64,000 bases of DNA, taken from contig JAXHMJ010000005.1 in the NCBI GenBank assembly GCA_034521575.1, positions 682,001 through 746,000 on the forward strand, read 5' to 3'. The position numbers and the translations under genes were made by a program. This stretch comes from a candidate division KSB1 bacterium (GTDB taxonomy: Bacteria; Zhuqueibacterota; Zhuqueibacteria; Residuimicrobiales; Krinioviventaceae). Position 1 is the first letter of the stretch. Every line of letters starts with the position of its first letter. Below, in pieces: positions 55,857 through 64,000 of this stretch. The notes under the pieces are model-generated. The model did not search any database, was not told where the DNA came from, and saw only the letters and a program-made list of their open reading frames with translations.

Positions 55857-58178
55857 TTAGAAACTTCGTCCAAAGACAAAATGCATCTTCCATTTTGGAT
55901 TTGGATCACCCTGATTATCGACGCGGTCGAATCCGTATCCATAATCAAAACCAATAATCCCGACCATCGGCATAAACACACGCCCGCCGATTCCCACTGA
56001 TCGTTTCATATCAAATGGATTGGCGCGGCGGAAATCGGCCCAGGTATTGCCGGCTTCTGCAAACAAAAGCCCGAAAATAGTTGGATTGGGCGCGATCGGG
56101 ATACGCAGTTCAGCCGTGTATTTCAAGATCGTCTGCCCGCCTTCATCAACCATACGATAACCGGACAACGGGTCGTCATATCCACGAAGCGGAGTAGAAC
56201 GCGACAAGCCGTCACCCCCTATAAAAAAGTATTCCAGATAGGGAATGTTGGCTCCATCGCCGATTCCATCCAGATAACCGGCATGCACACTGGTATACAT
56301 GACAAGATTCCAGAAGGACGGAATGAACCAGTCCGCATTGAACGTCCATTTATGGAAATCCACGTTTCCGCCTAAAAACGTGCCGGCCAGTTCAGCCCGT
56401 AAAGACACATCGGAACCGCGCGTGGGAAATTCGGGGCGGTCGAGACTGTTGCGTGACAACAGAAACGTCACGCTGCTGCTGATAAGCGGCCAATCTTCAT
56501 TGATAATATTATTGGGATTGGCTTCCACAATATATTGATTAAAGTTTGAAAGCTCGGTACGGTCAAGACTGTAAATCATATCACCGCGGAAAAAGTTGTC
56601 CGGCCAGCGCAACCGGCGTCCCAGACGAACCGAGGCGCCGCGAGACACCTGTTTGTAGCCGATATAATACGCGTCACGTTTGGTGTCATAGAAACTGAAT
56701 CCCGCCAGTGTGGGTGTATCAAACAGCCAGGGCTCGGTAAAGCCGATATTAAAGGAACGATAATAGCGGCCGAACATCCAGTCGAAATTCAACTGCTGTC
56801 CGTTCCCGAATAAATTGGCCATGGAGACTCCAATACTGCCGATTAGCTTATCCCGCTCGCTCCATCCGGCGGACATATTGGCGGTATCTGTCGATTTTTC
56901 TTCAACCGCAAATTCCAGATTTACTTTTTCCTCGGAAATCGGATTCACCTTGGGCTCTACATTGGCGAAATAATTCAGCATCCAGACTTCCCGCTGACTG
57001 CGTTCCAGCAGTGAGCGGTTAAAGGTTTGTCCGGGAAATGCTTTGATTTCACGCCGGATCACTTTTTCCTTGGTCTTTGAATTGCCCGTAATTTTTATCT
57101 CGTTGATCTTTGCCTGTTTACTCTCATTGACAATAAACCGAATATCGAGAATATGCTCATCATCCGGATTCAGTTTTTCCTGGGGCGTGATGGTCGCAAA
57201 AATATACCCGCGGTCGTAATACAGACTCCCGACATGCTGATAAACCGCTTCATCCAGTTTTTTCTTCGAGTATACATCCCCGGTATCAAACCGCAGCTGA
57301 GCGCTCAATTCCTTATCGGTAAAGATTTTATTACCATCCCAGGTCATTTCACCGAAATGGTAGAGCGGTCCTTCATACACCCAGATGTCAATGAACATGT
57401 CATCGCGCGTCTGGTTGTAATACAAACTGTCTCTCAGGATTTCCGCGTCCCGGTACCCTTCATTCTGATAAAACTGAATGACCTTTTTCAAATCATCGCG
57501 GTAATTGTCTTTATCAAAATCAGCGCTCCGCCACCAGCGGTCTTCTTTGATTTCTTTGAATTGTTTTTTCAGCTTGCCGTCATCAAATGCATTGTTGCCG
57601 TAAAACCTGATTTTTTCAACCTGGACTTTATCGCCTTCATTAAACGTAAATTTAACAACAACCCGGTTGCTGTCAGCAGAAGAAGACGATTTGGAGATAT
57701 CAATCTGCGCCAGCAGAAAACCTTTTTCCTTGTATTTATCCAGCAACTTTTGTTTGGCCCGCGCCAACATGGCCGGACTGACAATCTGACCCCGATAAAA
57801 ATTCAATATCTCTTTGATATCTTTTTCTTTGAGTTTTTCGTTACCCTCAATCTCATATCGTCCCAGTCGCGGGTATTCTTCCACCTTGATGGTAATATAA
57901 ATACCGTCGGCCAACTCCCGGTCTACAAGAACTTTGACATCGGAAAACAAATTCAGACGCCACAATTGACGAATGGCGGTTTGCACCTTTTCGCCCGTAA
58001 TTGTGGTTCCCGGCGTCAATCCCGAACTCATTCTAATCATATCGGCATCTGTGTTTTCGTTTCCCTCAACAGAGATGCCCAATATTTTAACCGAAGAATA
58101 TTGTGCGGCAGTTGGCTGGACAGATAGAATCGCGAGAACAAGTAGTAGAGTAAAAGCTGATAATCTCATAAGCGTCAT
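55857..58178 (-). CDS. bamA: Outer-membrane assembly factor BamA
   Basis: About 773 residues. A signal peptide is followed by five POTRA domains (residues about 30-420, for example ILGISVEGNENTDADMI, IEGNEKLKEKDI, INEIKITGNSKTKEKVI) and a 16-strand barrel. The barrel has GGDGLSRSTPLRGYDD (the VRGY-like/RGF loop) and the C-terminal aromatic end HFVFGRSF. The ATG at 58178 is preferred because AAGGTG lies upstream; an upstream TTG is possible. Confidence 0.95.
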   Translation of the reverse strand: MTLMRLSAFTLLLVLAILSVQPTAAQYSSVKILGISVEGNENTDADMIRMSSGLTPGTTITGEKVQTAIRQLWRLNLFSDVKVLVDRELADGIYITIKVEEYPRLGRYEIEGNEKLKEKDIKEILNFYRGQIVSPAMLARAKQKLLDKYKEKGFLLAQIDISKSSSSADSNRVVVKFTFNEGDKVQVEKIRFYGNNAFDDGKLKKQFKEIKEDRWWRSADFDKDNYRDDLKKVIQFYQNEGYRDAEILRDSLYYNQTRDDMFIDIWVYEGPLYHFGEMTWDGNKIFTDKELSAQLRFDTGDVYSKKKLDEAVYQHVGSLYYDRGYIFATITPQEKLNPDDEHILDIRFIVNESKQAKINEIKITGNSKTKEKVIRREIKAFPGQTFNRSLLERSQREVWMLNYFANVEPKVNPISEEKVNLEFAVEEKSTDTANMSAGWSERDKLIGSIGVSMANLFGNGQQLNFDWMFGRYYRSFNIGFTEPWLFDTPTLAGFSFYDTKRDAYYIGYKQVSRGASVRLGRRLRWPDNFFRGDMIYSLDRTELSNFNQYIVEANPNNIINEDWPLISSSVTFLLSRNSLDRPEFPTRGSDVSLRAELAGTFLGGNVDFHKWTFNADWFIPSFWNLVMYTSVHAGYLDGIGDGANIPYLEYFFIGGDGLSRSTPLRGYDDPLSGYRMVDEGGQTILKYTAELRIPIAPNPTIFGLLFAEAGNTWADFRRANPFDMKRSVGIGGRVFMPMVGIIGFDYGYGFDRVDNQGDPNPKWKMHFVFGRSF

Positions 58179-58247
58179 AACTGCATGCACCTTTTTTTTA
58201 ATCAATAATTTATGAAATTCTATAAAAAGAGTAAAGGAAAATGTGAT

Positions 58248-61200
58248 TTAAAACGGAAACCAGTGACGAAGCACGATGCGCGCATCCTGCCGATTATACA
58301 GCATCAAACTATCATAATCGTACTCAAGTTCCAATAAAACCTGGGGAGAAATGCGAAATTCCAGTCCCAGTGTGTGATGCAGTCCGAGCGCCTTTTCCCG
58401 GTATCGGTAGCCGATGCCCGACTCGATTTGACCGGTGTACTGGAGAAAAAACCGGTTGGCCAGATACTTTCCGACAATAACCCGGGTGCTCTCGAGCAGC
58501 AGCAATCGGTCATTCAGCACCACGGTGTTGTTTAAATTATAGTTTAAAATATTCTTTGTCAATTGAGAGCTAAATCTCACATAATCCAATCCCAAGGTTT
58601 TTTCAAGTTCCCGTTCCAGCGGCCTGAACAAAGGACGAAACAGAATATTATCCGTGCTGTACCCGAATGCCGACAAGGCGCTGTTTTGCAGGTTGCTGGC
58701 GGAATAACCGAGCGATGACATGATCTGCGCTTCGCTGACTCCGACATTCGGATTGTCACTGGTTAATTTGAAGCGGATTTTGTTAAACCGGCCGCGTGAA
58801 CTTTCCTGCCGCGCCCTATCCCCAAAATTATCCTGGGTCACCGTCGTATCCACAGTCTGCAGAGTCAGATAAATATTTGACGTAATACCCAGAGAATCCG
58901 TCACTGTGGTTTTTGCGCGGCCATAGGTGATCGGAATCATACTGCTCCGGTCGAATTGAACGCCAAACTGCTCGACCATAAAACTCATATCCAGGTATTC
59001 TACAAAGCCGCTGGTGGAACGCAATTCACCATTAATCCGGAAGGTATCATCTGCAAGCCTGCCGGTGAATTCCAGTCCGCCAAAGTTTTCATCCAGCATG
59101 ATATTGACATAGACTTCATCAATAGCTCCTGAATAATTACGGGAAAACCAGTTGTTTTCCATGGGTACGACTTTAACATCCCAAAACAAATTTTCAAAAA
59201 ACTGATGAACGCCGGTCTTTTTATTATTCTCCCGCTCGTAAAAGGGAAACATAATTTGTGAATGGGACAAATAGATCATTCCGCTCAGAATATATCCGCC
59301 CTCACAGGCTGCTACGATCATATTTTCACCTTCAGCGCGGCCGGCAAATTGCAACCGCCCAAACTCTCCGGGTTCCATCAGCCCCTGAATATTCAGCGGC
59401 AGCGGCTCTTTGCTGTGCACCACCAGGGCGCCGAGATTCAGATCAGGCCCCGGGATCGTAATATTCTCAAGGGGACGCTTTGAGTCAATCTGCTCGACAG
59501 GTTCATTGTGAATTTCAAAGGGGCTCTCCCCCATTTTGCCTTTGAGATGTTCAAGATCGACATATCGATTTTCCGGGTCAAATGATATCTGTGCAGACAG
59601 ATCCCGTACCGGAGCAATAACATTGGCAAAATTCACTCTCCCGTCCCGAATAGACAATTCAGCCTGATCAATTAGGGGATTTTGCGGGGTACCGCTTACG
59701 TGAACATTCAGAGAACAATCTGCTGACGGGTCCTTTACAAACTCTGTAATATCCGACAAAAAGAACAGCAAATTGCCGTCCCCTTTGAGTTCAAAGCGCA
59801 TACTGTCGGAAGCGGCAAACGGAAAAAACCCGTTACCCGACAATTCATATCGGTCAAACCGGGTGAGCCGGAATGAATCCAGCGCCACGCCGTGGGCTGC
59901 ATTCCGGGAATCCATCACATTCAATTCCAACTCATCGAACGGAATCCCATAAATATCCCCTTCCTTGAGCCCAACCCGGCCCCTGATCTCCGGGGATGTC
60001 CGGCTGCCTTTTACAGCCAAATCGATAAATGTCTTTCCGCTGACCGGAAATTCTTTTTGATCTGCAGCAAACCACACGTGTCTCAGGTCAAATCCAGCGC
60101 CTTTTAGCCAAATGTCAAGGTCCTCAAAATCCGTAGACATCGAACCGCCGGCAATCAGCAAGGTTGCGGTCTCGGTGTTTAGCATAAAATTCCGAATACT
60201 CAGTTTATCCGGTTCCCAGGTAAAGCTTAGTGTAGAGCCATAAGGCCCTCTGTCATTGAAAAACATCTTTTGGATGGAAATATCTCCCTGAACAACCGGC
60301 TGAAAAAGCGTACCGCTGAACATCAGGTCCGAATCGGTTTTAGCGGTAAATCCGGACAGCGAATCGCCCAGAATCCGGTTTAATTCCAGACCAAATGTTT
60401 TAACAACGCCATTCAGACGCAGGCTGTCGTTCAGGTTTACACTCAATCGGGAAAACAACTGATTTTCGATGGAAAGCTGCGTTAATCGAAATTGCGAGGC
60501 GGTTTTCTCAAGCGCATATTCAGCGATCAAAGGATTGATAGTATCGGGGTATAGAGAAAGCTTTCCGCTTCCCACCCAACCTGTTGCGGACGTTTCAGCG
60601 TTCATGGCCAATGATAGAAATTGCCCTGTCCCCCGGCGAACAACAGTCAGGCCGGCATCAAATTGTTGTTCATCACCTGTCAGATCAACTGAAAAATCAT
60701 ACTGCTCTCGCATTTTGCTGGTTGCGGGCAGATTCAGTACGGCATAAACAGCATTGGCGATAGAATCGCCTTTGAACGTATATTTCAAAAGCTCACCGGA
60801 AAAGTCAACCATGGCTTGCAAATTGAGCGTTTCGCTATGCTCCAGACTATGAATCCTTGCTTTTTTGTTATAATAGGAAAATGCGGAATGCAGATAAACG
60901 GAATCCATGGTCTGTGAATAAAGAGAACAGCCGATCGTCCCCAGAATAAGCGGTCTGTTCAGGGTGCCGGATAATTCAGCAGAGAGCAGAGTATTCAGGG
61001 AAACAAGAGGCTCGGGAAGCATCGGATTTAAAAGCGGAGCGATATCGCCCAGCGATTCAAAAGAGGCGGAGAGTTTGGGCCGTGGACTGTTAAAATCAAT
61101 TGATCCATTCAAGTCAAGTTGAACGCCATTGCATCGGCCGCGGCTCGATTTGATAAAAAGTTCTTTTTTACGGTATGTAACGTCTGCCGTCAAATCATCC

Positions 61201-62354
61201 AATTCAACACCGCTCACAGTAAATTTGGCGGCGCTGACAATGCCGCTCAACGCTATATCAGAGTTGAAACCGGTGACTTTGCCGTTAGCGCGTAAAACAC
61301 CCTGCATATCGGCGCTGATATCATCCGGAAAAACGGCCTCAAACCGTTGCGGATCAAAATCACGTACAGTCACGTCCAAATCAAAAACCGGATCGAATAC
61401 CTGATAAATATGACCTTTCAGGGACACAGCCGCACCGTTGACAATTTGCTCTGATTTTACTGAAACATCGCTGCCCTGAATTTCACCGCTGGTTTGAGTG
61501 TTTTGGAAATGTAACCTTCCGGACTGCAGCGTAAAATCTCCCCCGCGGATATTAAAGGTTCCGGATAAAGAGCTTTGGTTGGGTGACTTTTGCGGCGTCC
61601 ACTGCAAATCGGCATCCAACAAACCCTCATTCAGTTCAATTTGTTCCGGGTCAAGCAGATCGATTCCGTTTTGCAAATTATAGTCATCCACATTAAAACT
61701 GGTATGCAGGAAATGCCCGGTTTCCAGATCGATTCTTCCCTCTGCCAGTATATTTTTTTCCATAGAGTTAAAAAGAGAACCCTTTCCGCGCAACACAAGT
61801 TCGGACTGTTTTTCCCGATAAATCGCTCCGTCCAGACTGCGGATAACCGGATATGTCGTATCATCCTGTGCCCATTGAATAATGCCTTTTTTGATGGTAA
61901 TGCGCTTAAGATGTTGTATGGGTTCAAAGTTCAACAACACCTGTTCAACAGAAACAAGGGAATCCGACGGCGACCCGGCCGACCTTCTACCGGCTAATGG
62001 CGTGCGTTTAAAGGTGACAACAGGATTCAAAAACTGAATATTATTCGAAAGTTCCGCCGGTTTAAATCCGGGAATAATCAAATTCAGCACATTATACCCG
62101 AGAACCAGGTCATGAATCTCAATCAAAATATCGTTATCTTCCAAAGGCACATGTATACCCTGAATGTGTATATTGCCAAATCCGACATGTACTTTGGAAA
62201 TATCAAATTGTTTTCCCAAAACAGGACGAAGTTGATTCTGAATATAATATTCAAGTCTTTCATTCGCTTTGAAAACACGCCACCCCTGCAACAAAACCAT
62301 AAGCGCCGCCACAATAAAGATAAATAAAAAAAGAACCCACTTTCTCTTTTTCAA
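58248..62354 (-). CDS. tamB: TamB-like translocation/assembly module protein
   Basis: A 1368-residue protein. It has an N-terminal signal-anchor helix (WVLFLFIFIVAALMVLLQGW), a long beta-helical taco-like body and the DUF490/TamB C-terminal domain (WDVKVVPMENNWFSRNYSGAIDEVYVN, then GELRSTSGFVEYLDM and GVQFDRSSMIPITYGRAKT). Such proteins bridge the membranes and move lipids or assist barrel assembly. The TTG start has AAGGGA upstream. It is between uppS and bamA. Confidence 0.94.
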   Translation of the reverse strand: MKKRKWVLFLFIFIVAALMVLLQGWRVFKANERLEYYIQNQLRPVLGKQFDISKVHVGFGNIHIQGIHVPLEDNDILIEIHDLVLGYNVLNLIIPGFKPAELSNNIQFLNPVVTFKRTPLAGRRSAGSPSDSLVSVEQVLLNFEPIQHLKRITIKKGIIQWAQDDTTYPVIRSLDGAIYREKQSELVLRGKGSLFNSMEKNILAEGRIDLETGHFLHTSFNVDDYNLQNGIDLLDPEQIELNEGLLDADLQWTPQKSPNQSSLSGTFNIRGGDFTLQSGRLHFQNTQTSGEIQGSDVSVKSEQIVNGAAVSLKGHIYQVFDPVFDLDVTVRDFDPQRFEAVFPDDISADMQGVLRANGKVTGFNSDIALSGIVSAAKFTVSGVELDDLTADVTYRKKELFIKSSRGRCNGVQLDLNGSIDFNSPRPKLSASFESLGDIAPLLNPMLPEPLVSLNTLLSAELSGTLNRPLILGTIGCSLYSQTMDSVYLHSAFSYYNKKARIHSLEHSETLNLQAMVDFSGELLKYTFKGDSIANAVYAVLNLPATSKMREQYDFSVDLTGDEQQFDAGLTVVRRGTGQFLSLAMNAETSATGWVGSGKLSLYPDTINPLIAEYALEKTASQFRLTQLSIENQLFSRLSVNLNDSLRLNGVVKTFGLELNRILGDSLSGFTAKTDSDLMFSGTLFQPVVQGDISIQKMFFNDRGPYGSTLSFTWEPDKLSIRNFMLNTETATLLIAGGSMSTDFEDLDIWLKGAGFDLRHVWFAADQKEFPVSGKTFIDLAVKGSRTSPEIRGRVGLKEGDIYGIPFDELELNVMDSRNAAHGVALDSFRLTRFDRYELSGNGFFPFAASDSMRFELKGDGNLLFFLSDITEFVKDPSADCSLNVHVSGTPQNPLIDQAELSIRDGRVNFANVIAPVRDLSAQISFDPENRYVDLEHLKGKMGESPFEIHNEPVEQIDSKRPLENITIPGPDLNLGALVVHSKEPLPLNIQGLMEPGEFGRLQFAGRAEGENMIVAACEGGYILSGMIYLSHSQIMFPFYERENNKKTGVHQFFENLFWDVKVVPMENNWFSRNYSGAIDEVYVNIMLDENFGGLEFTGRLADDTFRINGELRSTSGFVEYLDMSFMVEQFGVQFDRSSMIPITYGRAKTTVTDSLGITSNIYLTLQTVDTTVTQDNFGDRARQESSRGRFNKIRFKLTSDNPNVGVSEAQIMSSLGYSASNLQNSALSAFGYSTDNILFRPLFRPLERELEKTLGLDYVRFSSQLTKNILNYNLNNTVVLNDRLLLLESTRVIVGKYLANRFFLQYTGQIESGIGYRYREKALGLHHTLGLEFRISPQVLLELEYDYDSLMLYNRQDARIVLRHWFPF

Positions 62355-62435
62355 TGTATCCCTTTTACATTAATATTCGTACACATGTTTCATATCTTTA
62401 TGCTTGGACGTTCGGTATGTTCCGGAAAAAAAGAA

Positions 62436-63206
62436 CTAATCGGAGGGTTGCATCTGCTCTGTTACTTTGCCGAATCTCCGTTCCCGCTGCTGATAATCCC
62501 GGATGGCCAATAAAAACTCATGTTTACGGAAATCCGGCCAGAGAGCCTGGGTGATATAAATCTCGGTGTAGGCGATCTGCCAGAGTAAAAAATTACTGAT
62601 GCGGAATTCTCCACTGGTACGAATCAATAAATCAGGATCACCGATGGCTACGGTCTGCATGTATTGGGAAAACAAATCCTGATCAATATCTTTAGGATCG
62701 ATTTTTTCCTCACGCACGGATTCACAGATCTTTCGGACGGCAGAGACAACCTCCTGTCGTCCGCTATAGCTGAGTGCAAGATTAAGTATCAAGCCGGTAT
62801 TATTCGACAGATCTTTGATGGCTTTGCGAAAAGCCATCCGTTGAGCAGTCGGAAGTGAATCAAAATCACCGATAGTCATGAGCCGCACATTTTGCCGCTT
62901 CAATTCGGGTATTTCATTATTGATTGTTTTCAAAAGCAAACTCATCAGCGCAGAGACTTCAGAAGCCGGTCTTTTCCAGTTTTCCGAGGAAAACGTGTAA
63001 AGCGTAACAGCCTTGATACCGAGTTCTCCGGCTGTTTCCACCACAGAACGCACAGACTCTATTCCTTCCCGGTGACCCGAGGTTCGAGGCAGATTCTTTT
63101 GCTTTGCCCAACGCCCATTCCCGTCCATAATAATAGCGACGTGCCCGGGCAGATTTCCATGTTCTTTAACAGATTTTAATAATACGGCAGTATCCATTTC
63201 GGGCAC
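62436..63206 (-). CDS. uppS: Isoprenyl transferase (undecaprenyl diphosphate synthase)
   Basis: A 256-residue cis-prenyltransferase that makes the undecaprenyl lipid carrier for cell wall, O-antigen and capsule. Visible: HVAIIMDGNGRWAKQKNLPRTSGHREGIESV, TLYTFSSENWKRP, LALSYSGRQEVV, DPDLLIRTSGEFRISNFLLWQIAYTE. The GTG at 63206 has AAGGA at six bases and is preferred over the ATG three codons later. It heads the envelope block. Confidence 0.96.
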   Translation of the reverse strand: MPEMDTAVLLKSVKEHGNLPGHVAIIMDGNGRWAKQKNLPRTSGHREGIESVRSVVETAGELGIKAVTLYTFSSENWKRPASEVSALMSLLLKTINNEIPELKRQNVRLMTIGDFDSLPTAQRMAFRKAIKDLSNNTGLILNLALSYSGRQEVVSAVRKICESVREEKIDPKDIDQDLFSQYMQTVAIGDPDLLIRTSGEFRISNFLLWQIAYTEIYITQALWPDFRKHEFLLAIRDYQQRERRFGKVTEQMQPSD

Positions 63207-63298
63207 AATTATTCCTTTTTAGCTTTAACGCAGACACATGGGGTTCAGTTTCAATGAATCATGATTCGGGCTGCAACCGCAAATGAGTCCAGTAGAAT

Positions 63299-63329
63299 CA
63301 AAAATGCGGTACCGTGTTACGTACCGCAT
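63299..63329 (-). terminator. Second terminator-like hairpin after the TPR gene
   Basis: A perfect 9-bp stem, ATGCGGTAC (63304-63312) and GTACCGCAT (63321-63329), followed on the minus strand by five T. Confidence 0.65.
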
Positions 63330-63348
63330 GATTGATCATTTCCAGGAT

Positions 63349-63378
63349 AAAAAAAGGCGCCCCGTTAATAACGGGGCG
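63349..63378 (-). terminator. Rho-independent terminator of the TPR gene
   Basis: A perfect 9-bp GC-rich stem (CGCCCCGTT, 63358-63366, with AACGGGGCG, 63370-63378) and a three-base loop. On the minus strand a run of seven T follows after two C. It is six bases past the stop codon, with a second hairpin downstream in tandem. Confidence 0.85.
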
Positions 63379-63383
63379 TTGTA

Positions 63384-64000
63384 CTAATTTTCAAGTTCTT
63401 CGGATCTTTCAAAAGCCTCTTCAGCTTTTTCACGCTCACCGGTTTGACCGTAAACAATTCCCAAATTATATAAAAGAGAAGAATCGAGAGTGATATCATC
63501 ATCACTTTCAGCAATTTCGACTGCTTTTTCGAGATACGGAATAGCTTTGCCGTACAGAGTCCTGAGCTGTTTTACTTCTTCCTCTGTGACCTCTTTGCCT
63601 TCATCTTCTTTCTTGACCAGCTCTTTTTGGTAATCCTGGGCAATCTGCAGCAATGCCTGTCCCACACTGATATTGGCTTCGTAATCTTTGGGATTTTGTT
63701 CCAACAAATTATTGAACAAATCTAATGCTTTGTCCATTTCATCGTTTACCAGATAAAGCCGTCCCAGGTTGAACAGAATATCCTGATCACCGGGGTTTTT
63801 TTCAAGCGCTTTTTCATAGGTTTCTTTGGCTTTTTCGGTTTCCCCGAGCAAATCATAGGCCAGGCCGAGATTGACGATGGCGTCTTTATTATCAGGATCC
63901 AGCTCGAGGGCCTTTTTCATCAGACCAACGACAGGTTCAAATTCTTCAAGGCCGAGATGAGTTCGCGCCAGTGCGATATAGCCGTCAACACTGTCAGGCT
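63384..64000 (-). CDS. Tetratricopeptide repeat protein (5' end outside window)
   Basis: The visible part has at least 205 residues and stays in frame to the window edge (PDSVDGYIALARTHLGLEEF precedes the first internal Met). Four TPR-type helical pairs are visible (MKKALELDPDNKDAIVNLGL, YEKALEKNPGDQDILFNLGR, LFNNLLEQNPKDYEANIS, then LLYNLGIVYGQTGEREKAEE), with a charged insert between the third and fourth. It is likely a periplasmic or cytoplasmic scaffold. A strong terminator follows it. Confidence 0.88.
   Translation of the reverse strand, partial: PDSVDGYIALARTHLGLEEFEPVVGLMKKALELDPDNKDAIVNLGLAYDLLGETEKAKETYEKALEKNPGDQDILFNLGRLYLVNDEMDKALDLFNNLLEQNPKDYEANISVGQALLQIAQDYQKELVKKEDEGKEVTEEEVKQLRTLYGKAIPYLEKAVEIAESDDDITLDSSLLYNLGIVYGQTGEREKAEEAFERSEELEN

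Noticed and set aside
57153-58127. Plus-strand open frame of 324 codons opposite bamA
   Set aside because: It is the antisense of the POTRA domains of bamA. The composition (many Phe, Ile) is typical of an antisense shadow.

Overview
The window comes from a Gram-negative bacterium. It carries a full set of outer-membrane and lipid A genes (lpxA, a fused lpxC-fabZ, lpxD, bamA, skp/ompH, tamB, lolA). The fused LpxC-FabZ and a TonB-dependent receptor with an N-terminal carboxypeptidase-regulatory-like domain are typical of the Bacteroidota/FCB side of the tree, including candidate phyla such as KSB1 and Calditrichota. The phylum is an inference. Strong Shine-Dalgarno sites (AGGAGG, GGAG) occur in front of most genes, and almost all genes are on the minus strand.

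Layout. 0-3.6 kb: TonB-dependent receptor and a LacI-type regulator with a recognisable promoter and operator. 3.6-4.7 kb: gene-poor DNA with a decayed DUF433 gene and a Met tRNA. 4.8-8.2 kb: a minus-strand group of two receiver-domain proteins (one with a C-terminal membrane helix), a small basic protein, glucose-6-phosphate isomerase and a Nudix hydrolase. 8.3-10.2 kb: a plus-strand acyl-CoA synthetase with its own promoter and a foldable leader. 10.2-13.3 kb: an array of about 31 long hairpin repeats with a GxxExxY (PD-(D/E)XK-like) gene at its edge. 13.3-17.2 kb: a sulfatase-maturase-like radical SAM enzyme, toxin/antitoxin-like small genes, an AbiEii remnant and an AAA-type ATPase.

17.6-36.1 kb is an extracellular polysaccharide locus: Wzi, the initiating sugar phosphotransferase, an epimerase, glycosyltransferases, FkbM methyltransferase, Wzy, pyruvyl transferase, nitroreductase-like protein and Wzx flippase. 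Its core (about 23.1-35.5 kb) is markedly AT-rich and looks imported, and an intact IS1380-family element with 5-bp target duplications sits inside it. 36.3-38.3 kb is a toxin/antitoxin area (MntA/HepT, decayed VapBC). 38.5-44.4 kb holds an anion permease, a NusG-like UpxY antiterminator, the Wzc tyrosine kinase, an SLBB protein and LolA. These probably export and control the polysaccharide.

44.4-63.2 kb is a housekeeping envelope block, in transcription order uppS, tamB, bamA, skp, lpxD, lpxC-fabZ, lpxA, lipM-like, dxr, rseP, then gcvT, comB and ftsK. A TPR protein runs off the right edge.

Several otherwise good genes, including essential lpxA, carry a single one-base frameshift, often at a homopolymer. 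Sequencing or assembly error is therefore a live explanation and I do not treat these as firm pseudogenes. The most unusual signals are the hairpin array with its associated nuclease-like gene, and a C9 tract whose one-base change would extend a glycosyltransferase exactly into the start of the next gene.
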